Assembly: GCA_008508345.1 (NCBI GenBank) | Contig: QNGE01002708.1 | Span: forward strand, 41,564 to 105,563 | DNA length: 64,000 nucleotides | Source: Paragonimus westermani | Taxonomy: Eukaryota; Platyhelminthes; Trematoda; Plagiorchiida; Troglotrematidae | Direction of reading: 5' to 3' | Part shown: piece after piece, positions 57,101-64,000 of the stretch | How positions within the stretch are numbered: position 1 is the stretch's first letter | How the letters are laid out: the number at the start of each line of letters is the position of its first letter | Program-made: the position numbers and the translations under genes | Notes under the pieces: generated by a model | The model's database searches: none | The model's input: the letters and a program-made list of their open reading frames with translations, nothing else | Told to the model about the DNA's origin: nothing

Positions 57101-60100
57101 ATGTCAGCACTATTCCCTACTCTCATCTATTGGCTTGTGTGCACGGTGCCCACGAAATCCGTTTATCCGTTGCTGTCCTGAAGGCTCTTCACATTACCAA
57201 GCCAGCTAATTGTTACAAGGTGTTGTCGTTCGTCACCTACCGTTTGTCCAAACTGCGCTACAAACAAAACAGGTAGGTGTCCTTCATACAAGTTGACCGA
57301 AGCCACTAACAAGAGTAAACAGAATCGTTTAAGTCATACAGATGGCTAGTGCGAATAAACTACAATTAAACGCGGACGCGATAATAGCTCAGTCCGCAAA
57401 TTATTCTGCTTTGAACGATCGTTCAATTCACTGAGAAGTTGTACTGTCCGAATGTGATTCAAACGTGTTAACGCATTATATTTGTTACCACACTCATTTG
57501 GTTTGATATTTCACGAGATCTTGTAGAAGCAACTTGCGCTATCCACCTTGTACAATCGCTGAATCACGCCTATTGCAAAGACTGTCTAAACTCACCCAAG
57601 ATTTCTCTCGATCTTTTCACAATTGGGTTCAATTGTGGATATATCCCATCAACAACAATCCGTAGTCGTGTATGAAACGCAATAGTAAACTAGTTCTAGT
57701 GGAGCTGTGACCTCGTTGGAGTTAGTCTTCTCTTACATGTGCACTTTGAGTGTGCTTCAAAGTATGGGAACACTGTATAGTTTGGCCAATCAGCCGTTGC
57801 TGAATGACCAAGAGGGAACATGGTGACAGGCGCGATGAGGAACCAAATCAATCACACCAAACCAGCTCCTTGTGTTCCAGAGCAACTGTTTGTGAACCTG
57901 ATCACTCCCTGGAATTCGCGATCTATCTCAACCAACTGACTTAATATCCATTCTCCTAAGTGTTTGTTATAAGAAGCCGAGTCAGGTTTCTGTAAATCTG
58001 GTAATGATGAACCAGTACGAACAGCTTACATCTTCCAGTTCCCATGGGCTGATGGTTTTGTTCAAACCTTCACGACTAACTTAAGTTCCAACTCCATTAT
58101 AGATCACTGGACAGTTTCCAGAGCAAGCAAGCGCGACGATGTGTGCCGCTGATGATGAGTATCATCGACCTGTGAATCAACTGTTGTCCAAAAATAGTCT
58201 CGGCAAACTGTTTTCAGATCCGCTTGAACATTCACATTGATAAAATAAGCCAAACCAGTTGGACGGCAAAACTCCGGACCTACGAAAAAACATGATTTAA
58301 ATGAATGGTTTAATGCAAAATATGACAGTTTATCGCAAGTAGTTTAATCGCAATCAACTGGGAGAAAATGTGTTGCGATTATGTAATCCTACTCGCTGCT
58401 TCATATCACGCTGATGTTGATCGCCATTGAAAGACACAAATATACCGTTGGACGATCAGCCGAAAACGATTGACGAGTTAATATCCCTGAATAATGAGCC
58501 CATTACTTTTTTGCTACTAAGCCGTTCCGAGAAGGAATTATCGGAATAATGCACGGTCGTCTGGTCAACAGTTGAATACAATGGCTACCATTTTAGTCAT
58601 ATCATGATCAGCGAGACCACCGATTGTCTGTTAAATGTTGAAAAACAGTGCAGAAGGACTCCATCGATAGTACCCAGACAGATGATCGAGTAGTACGACA
58701 TGAAAGTGGTTGTCAAGACAACCAACATTTCACATAGCAAGTTAGTCCAGTTGAAGGTCAAACTTCTTGCTGTGGAGATACTAGATTGTGTACATCGAAC
58801 TGATTGCAAAAATTGTCCAGCCACCTCCATTAGACGGAATGTGAGTCATCCGAAAATATGAGGCAGAGAATAGGCGGGGTGCAGTGAGAAACCATCAATA
58901 CATGGCTTGGAAACTCCGAAAGCTGGGATACAGCAGTCATTGAAGCATACACCGTCCTCAGCGAACACAACTGTGGGCGTTGGACTGTAATAAAACGTAG
59001 CGTCCAGTGCTTCGGTCACCACGGTCCACGATCGATAACACTTGGCTGTTCACACACGTCCCTCCCACCGTTAGAGTGCTTGAAATGAACTGCCGGACTA
59101 AAAACTAGCACGTGCAGGTGAGTGTAAGCGGACAAGGTGAAAATACGATGTGACCCTAACTAATTTGCCAATGCGATAGCGTTTCATCAAACGATAGGTA
59201 GTAAGAAGCTACATTGATGGTCAAAACAGATTTATAAATCGCTAAGATTGGTCATAATCCAATAATTCCCTTCATAGAATTTGAGGCAAGTTATTGTTTT
59301 TTTTTTATCGTGCAATTTGTGGAACCTGACGTTAAATATTGTAGTGATGTTAAGGCAACAAACGTTACCGAACTCCTCTAAATCTCGTGACCTCGTTCCT
59401 GAGCCACGTCTTGTGTGACAGTTTTATCGATGATGAAGGCAACTTGCCGCGTTATTAAGATTTGTGCGGGCTGATCATTCACCACGGTTGTCCAAAACGA
59501 GGCCCTATTTTCTCTGGAAACCTGCTCCACGCCGAAAGAGAGAAATGTCCAAGATGCGAAGCCGGTTTGGCATTGGCTCATGCAAAACATTCGCACCACA
59601 CGGGTGTTTGTTAGGAGATTACGAGCTAGGACAACACGTTGGCACATGTGAGTACTGATTGAACTGGACGGGGTGGAGTGAAGTACGTAACGCATTCTAC
59701 GAGTATCGTGTTTGTTTGCAAACTGACACCTGTAGGACTGTAAATGCTATAGGTGTGGGTAATTGATGGTGGTTTGAAATCCGTGATTTTATTTCATCGA
59801 AGGCATGTCGAACTTTTGAACTCCAGGTTGACTAATTCGATCTGTGTATGCTCGGCCGTCTGTCTTTCCATCTGTATGTCTGGCTGTCTATCTCTCTGTT
59901 TCTGTATGAATCCGGTCCTGTGAAGCTATGTTGCAGCACGATAGTCCCAGTTCATTTAACCGGACAACAGCCGAGCGCAACTTGTTCTGGACGAGTTTAC
60001 CAAGCTGGAAACACCTCGCACTCCAAGAAAGTAACTAACTGGACGGCCTGCCAGTGGTCTGATAATTGAATAGCGCACTAAACTGAAAGTTATGTGGAAA

Positions 60101-62400
60101 CACAGAACAACAAATGCGTGCGCTCATTTACATGGATGACATGTGTCCGCACACATTGCACAGCAGTGTGTCATCATTCGCTCTGTTGACACGTTCCACA
60201 GAGTGGATATACACGGCGTCAATAGTCACTTCTGGTCTCCAGTGATACTAGTGTCGAGGCTGTTCTTTAGTTCTTGAAAGTACCTATTATACTAATTACA
60301 AACCGAGGTGCTTCTTAAACAAACTCAAGCTTAAAATTAGCTTGGAAAATATACTTGACATTTTCAACACTAAGTGTTCAATAAACATGACAGCGATGCA
60401 TCATGAACGGTGAAAGCGAAACTAGGCGTTCAAAACATACATTTGTAATGGAATGCATGACGACATCTCTGGGTTAGTTGTGTTCTGACAACCAGTCTTT
60501 CTTTAACACATCCGTCTCTCAGCGAAGACCATTATGAAACGAACAGAAATTGTCAAACAATGTCTGAGAGATTAACCGAACGCAGGTGACATTTTCAGTT
60601 CTATTGTCCAGCTTTTGACGACAGCACCGATACCCCAGACACCACCGAATTTGCAGTGTGTGTAATTTGACGAATCTCACCGGTTGACATTGTTCAGTAG
60701 TTGAACTGAAAGCGACACGCCGTTCACTTACTGTTGTGACATCTGGTCTCTTCATCGTGAACACTGGCGATCCTCCAGTAAATAAGCAATTCTTGGATCG
60801 ATTTCTTATTTATGAGTACCTGATTCAGGGTTCGAAATAGTCACCTGATTTCAATCAAATAGGAAAGCTAATCTTCCCAGTCTGTCATTTCAAATTGTAT
60901 GTGGATGAAAAAGCCGACGTATTAGTGCACAAATGCTCCATAACTGGATGTTCTGTCACCACATACTTATCCGAGTGTGCCTTCGAATTAATACTTACTT
61001 CATGTCAGATTACTCAGTCAATTATCACGTTGCAGTATGATTTCGGTAGCCGAATCCTTGATTTCATTTTTGTTGACTGAAGGATTATGGAAGCATTCAA
61101 CTGAGATTCTGATTAACGAAGCTCGTCTTTTTACCTAAGATCAATCACACCAAGTGATCAGAGGTGTATCCACCTACAACAGCCTCAGTTGTTCCATATT
61201 TAACCCGACTCTTACACAAACCCAGACTCTGTATTGTTTGATTCACCACGAATCCGTTTCAAAAACCTTTCCACCTGGTGCAAATTGCTGCTTTTCACAA
61301 CGCCATAAGGAAGATGTATTAGCAAAATCAGTCGCGCTGCAATCTAGTTTCGAAAAGCTGGTTTTCATTCTGTTCCACATGATGTCCATGGTGTAGATAA
61401 ATCAGAAAATTTTGCTCTGAATGAACGTAAACAGAACTGCTAGGCATGTCACTTAAAAGGTGGATGACTTCTTGCGCTATCTAGAAATCGGTCCAGTTAT
61501 AGCTTACAACAAATTCACTCTGCAGTCACAAATATCTACTTTCAAAACACGTCACTGTGATAATTCATTTGGTCATTTTTGCACTTATCACTGCTAATTG
61601 TTCTAAATAAATGATATTAATATTTCAGAAATAATTCCAGTTAATGAAGTTTTTGCGCCTATTTGTCTTGAAAACTAATCGTGTCATTTCGTTCGTTTCC
61701 GGTTGGCCTTCATCTTAATAAACCACTCATGCTTGGTGATGGACGACTGACGGCAAAACTCTCATGAGTTTGACGGCGATGGAAATCGTAACGAGTGCGC
61801 AAACAGCGTAGTCATTCTGATATTTACAAAGCGCGATACATCGGACTTGTCTCTCCAATATCACAAAACAGACTAGTGGAGTGCAAGTTGAATTCTCTCG
61901 TATCTTTCAGTCAAAATATTTGGTAACTTGTACAAAATTCCAACAGACGATAGATGGTGGCTCGTCATAACATTCCGTTTTCGACAGCACTCATTCTGAC
62001 AATCAATTATCGAAGCTCTGTTCAAATAATGTCAATTCATATCGGTCCCAGACACTACTACCTCTGGTCAGCTTCCACACGCATCTTAAAACTATGAGGG
62101 TCATTGTTTGGTTTACGGGAATCAAATTCAGTTCACTGTTGGTAAGCGGGCGACAAAATATTTGTACAATCACCCAGTCGACATGGAGAAGCTCGGGCAC
62201 AGTCTGTAATCAGGTCGGCTCCAATACACCATCTTTCACTCTCAGAAAAGCCATGTTTAGTGATCCCCTAAGTGTTGGAACTGATTACACTGAGAGTAGG
62301 TTTGTCGTGCACGGTTGGTTGAACATTGTTGTAACATTTTCCTCTGAGTAACACTCGACTATGACATTGTGGCTGACCAGGCATAGATGGCTGACTTCAG
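51200..62400. other. Intergenic DNA, no recognised gene
   Basis: About 11 kb with only short open frames. Frames at 55837-56019, 56351-56701 and 57046-57276 (plus) and 59378-59695 (minus) are among the longer ones. The 57046 frame ends at a donor-like GTAGGT (57273), but none shows a family motif. One hairpin at 54018-54042. I see no RNA gene, array or LTR pair. Confidence 0.4.
54018..54042. repeat. Perfect 11-base hairpin
   Basis: ACTGGATGATG, loop TTT, CATCATCCAGT. A perfect stem with a 3-base loop; no poly-T follows. Confidence 0.7.
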
Positions 62401-62401
62401 N
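62401..62401. other. Single ambiguous base at a sequence junction
   Basis: The only N in the window. Sequence to its right is the BEL/Pao copy shared with 18234 onward; sequence to its left is unrelated to that copy. It looks like a contig join or polishing scar. Confidence 0.9.
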
Positions 62402-62481
62402 ATGGCCGCGGATATATCCGGAGAAATACAGCGAGGCACCCTAATTGACTTAACGTATCGGATGTTTGTCAACCAATCCTC

Positions 62482-62688
62482 TTAGGTCAGACGATCGACC
62501 TGTTCTGTTAAAATATCCCAACCAAGACCCAAAGCACAAAGTTGTTGCATCAGCTTACGAGCTGGAAGTAGCATTGGAGCAACTACTTCCAAAGGGTCAT
62601 GTAGGGAAGTAACGCATTTCAATATATCCCTCCTGGTATAAGACGTATCCGCAAGGTGTACTTGAGACTGGAAGCAATCATTCATCAC
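62482..62688 (-). pseudogene. BEL/Pao segment after RT (peptide with DPL box)
   Basis: A 68-codon open frame with TRRDILKCVTSLHDPLEVVA then LLPARKLMQQLCALGLGWDI, matching the conserved BEL/Pao region between RT and RNase H. It lies wholly inside the 481 bases deleted from the 18 kb copy. Confidence 0.8.
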
Positions 62689-63689
62689 TTCCTACATCCC
62701 CCCCATTGCTCTTCGATAGTCAAAACCCCCCAGGTCTAGGTTAGCCATGTTGTACAGTCAATCGTCCGTAAGTATATGTTCAACAACCTCGACGCTATTA
62801 AATGTCCAACTTGTAGGATGAAACCCATTCCACTGTAACAGAGCGCAAAGTTCGTTTACAACAGACATAGCTTCCTTAATCGTTTCGACCGGTAACGAAC
62901 AGTCATACACACAGAAGTCCTTTCTCATAACTTCCTTATAGGGTGAACATTCAACTCACATACCTTAGGAGGGTCAGTTAAAGAAAGTGATCTCTATCAC
63001 AGCTTAAGGCCCACGTGTCACATTCCGCAACCGATGCTTCAAAAACATTTCCTGCTGTGACGGCTATCAAAAACGGAGGAGCACTCCAATAAGGTTACTG
63101 ATCAAGTCAGTCCCTTGCAGCAGAACGTGGTTAAGAGTCACTCCTTGATACGCGACAACGTAATCAAACATTATTCGCACCTTACCTGGCTTATTTGGAA
63201 TAAGTACTGGTCGATGTGGTACATACCATCATCTGGCACGATTAACGCACTGGAGCGAGAGGTTTCTTATATAGCTCTTGCGGACGTGGCTGTATATAAC
63301 GGCTGCAAACTTCGATTTCAATATGGCATCCTTAAGTAGCTTTCGTTTAGGTGAGTACATATGTCGCTCACACATCGAATGATTATCAGGTACTTGCTTC
63401 ATCCCTGTCCTCAATGGTGAACCTATTTCGAGCTGACCATCCAAAAAAGATAGTGAAGTCCCCGCCTTAACTAGGGCTATGTTATCTTCGATTGACAGAG
63501 CTCTTTATTCCGAGATTCCCGGTTCAACGAATTCTAGAAAAAACACTCTTTGAATTTGTCCTCCAAAGACACCAACCGAACACCGCCGTCGTTTACACAC
63601 TTGGACATTCCAGGTGCAGCACAAATTGCACCCCTGAGGCTCCACCCAAGCGCTATTCCAATAGCATACGTTTTCTATCTGGTTCCTCT

Positions 63690-63914
63690 TCATTGTCCAA
63701 ATAACCAATGTGCCTGGGGAACGCCGCATCTAGTGAGAACTCCTACACCTTTGTCTAAGGTACCAGCGAAGTCGAGTCCTGCTAGGTGAGTCCACTGTTG
63801 CGACTCCGTCAGAGGTGGCCTGCTGATGTGCGCATCAGATGATTTATCAACAGTATAAGCTGAGTTTACAGGAATGGTGTTGGCCTTATCCAGAGATTGA
63901 GCTGCAAATGCCAC
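63690..63914 (-). pseudogene. BEL/Pao protease-RT linker, second copy
   Basis: Identical over its length to 19041-19265, with the WTHLAGLDFAG and GVPQAHWLFGQ segments. Confidence 0.8.
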
Positions 63915-64000
63915 TCAGACATGGTACTACACCAGTATTATGCAGAGTACGCATGGAAAATCAACAGAGACTATTCGGTGCATCGAGCTTGCGAGCTACC

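Larger units (their letters stand above)
62402..64000 (-). mobile_element. BEL/Pao element, second copy, cut by window end
   Basis: 62402-62422 equals 18234-18254, and 62904-64000 equals 18255-19351 at constant offset 44649. The only difference noticed is T/C at 18286/62935. 62423-62903 is extra sequence absent from the first copy. On the minus strand it supplies the RT catalytic loop and thumb (62690-62930) and the post-RT segment DILKCVTSLHDPLEVVAPML (62482-62688), where D-P-L-G reads D-P-L-E. The catalytic Y-V-D-D reads C-V-Y-D. It is inactive and continues beyond the window. Confidence 0.88.

Noticed and set aside
59378..59695. Overlapping long frames on both strands
   Set aside because: Neither has a recognisable domain, and mutual overlap suggests composition effects.
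1..64000. CRISPR arrays, operons, riboswitches, rRNA genes
   Set aside because: None seen. Repeat content is eukaryotic transposons and microsatellites, and gene structure has spliceosomal introns.

Overview
This is eukaryotic, intron-rich, AT-rich DNA with no bacterial gene organisation. Only a few stretches are protein-coding. Most of the rest is intron, intergenic DNA and decayed mobile elements. The mix of Penelope-like elements with C-terminal GIY-YIG domains, BEL/Pao and Ty3/gypsy LTR elements and a tRNA-derived SINE family, together with a multi-exon MFSD6-like transporter carrying very large introns, suggests a flatworm, most likely a digenean trematode. That taxonomic call is inference. 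All alignments were made by eye, so boundaries are approximate.

Layout. (1) About 0.4-11.2 kb: left arm of an old inverted segmental duplication, carrying exons 1 and 2 of a plus-strand MFSD6-like membrane transporter (2531-2688, 5360-5520) and a decayed gypsy element with two LTRs (6711-10327). (2) 12.4-21 kb, still inside intron 2: a SINE, a minus-strand Penelope-like element (15.05-17.0 kb) and a minus-strand BEL/Pao element (17.4-20.7 kb). (3) 22.98-24.95 kb: exons 3 and 4 of the transporter. The splice phases of exons 1-4 are mutually consistent and give 559 residues, with the N-terminus missing. (4) 25.1-25.55 kb: a duplicated scrap of exon 3 and its downstream intron. (5) 26-41 kb: intergenic DNA with rearranged SINE copies, a gypsy integrase fragment (28.6-29.3 kb), an orphan candidate exon (34853-35102, minus) and a Penelope tail (40.8-41.1 kb). 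(6) About 42.75-51.2 kb: right arm of the inverted duplication, carrying minus-strand copies of transporter exons 1 and 2 (exon 2 has an internal stop) and a Penelope-like element (44.8-46.4 kb) that the left arm lacks. (7) 51-62.4 kb: no recognisable gene. (8) 62402-64000: a second BEL/Pao copy, near-identical to 18.2-19.35 kb, starting immediately after a single N at 62401.

The transporter gene is the only likely functional host gene, and the intact N-terminal exon must lie left of the window or be unrecognised. The mobile elements are almost all broken by stops, frameshifts or altered catalytic residues. The best observations are the gene-containing inverted duplication, whose two arms serve as empty-site controls for each other's transposon insertions, and a SINE family in which four of six copies show internal inversion, two of them with clear target-site duplications.
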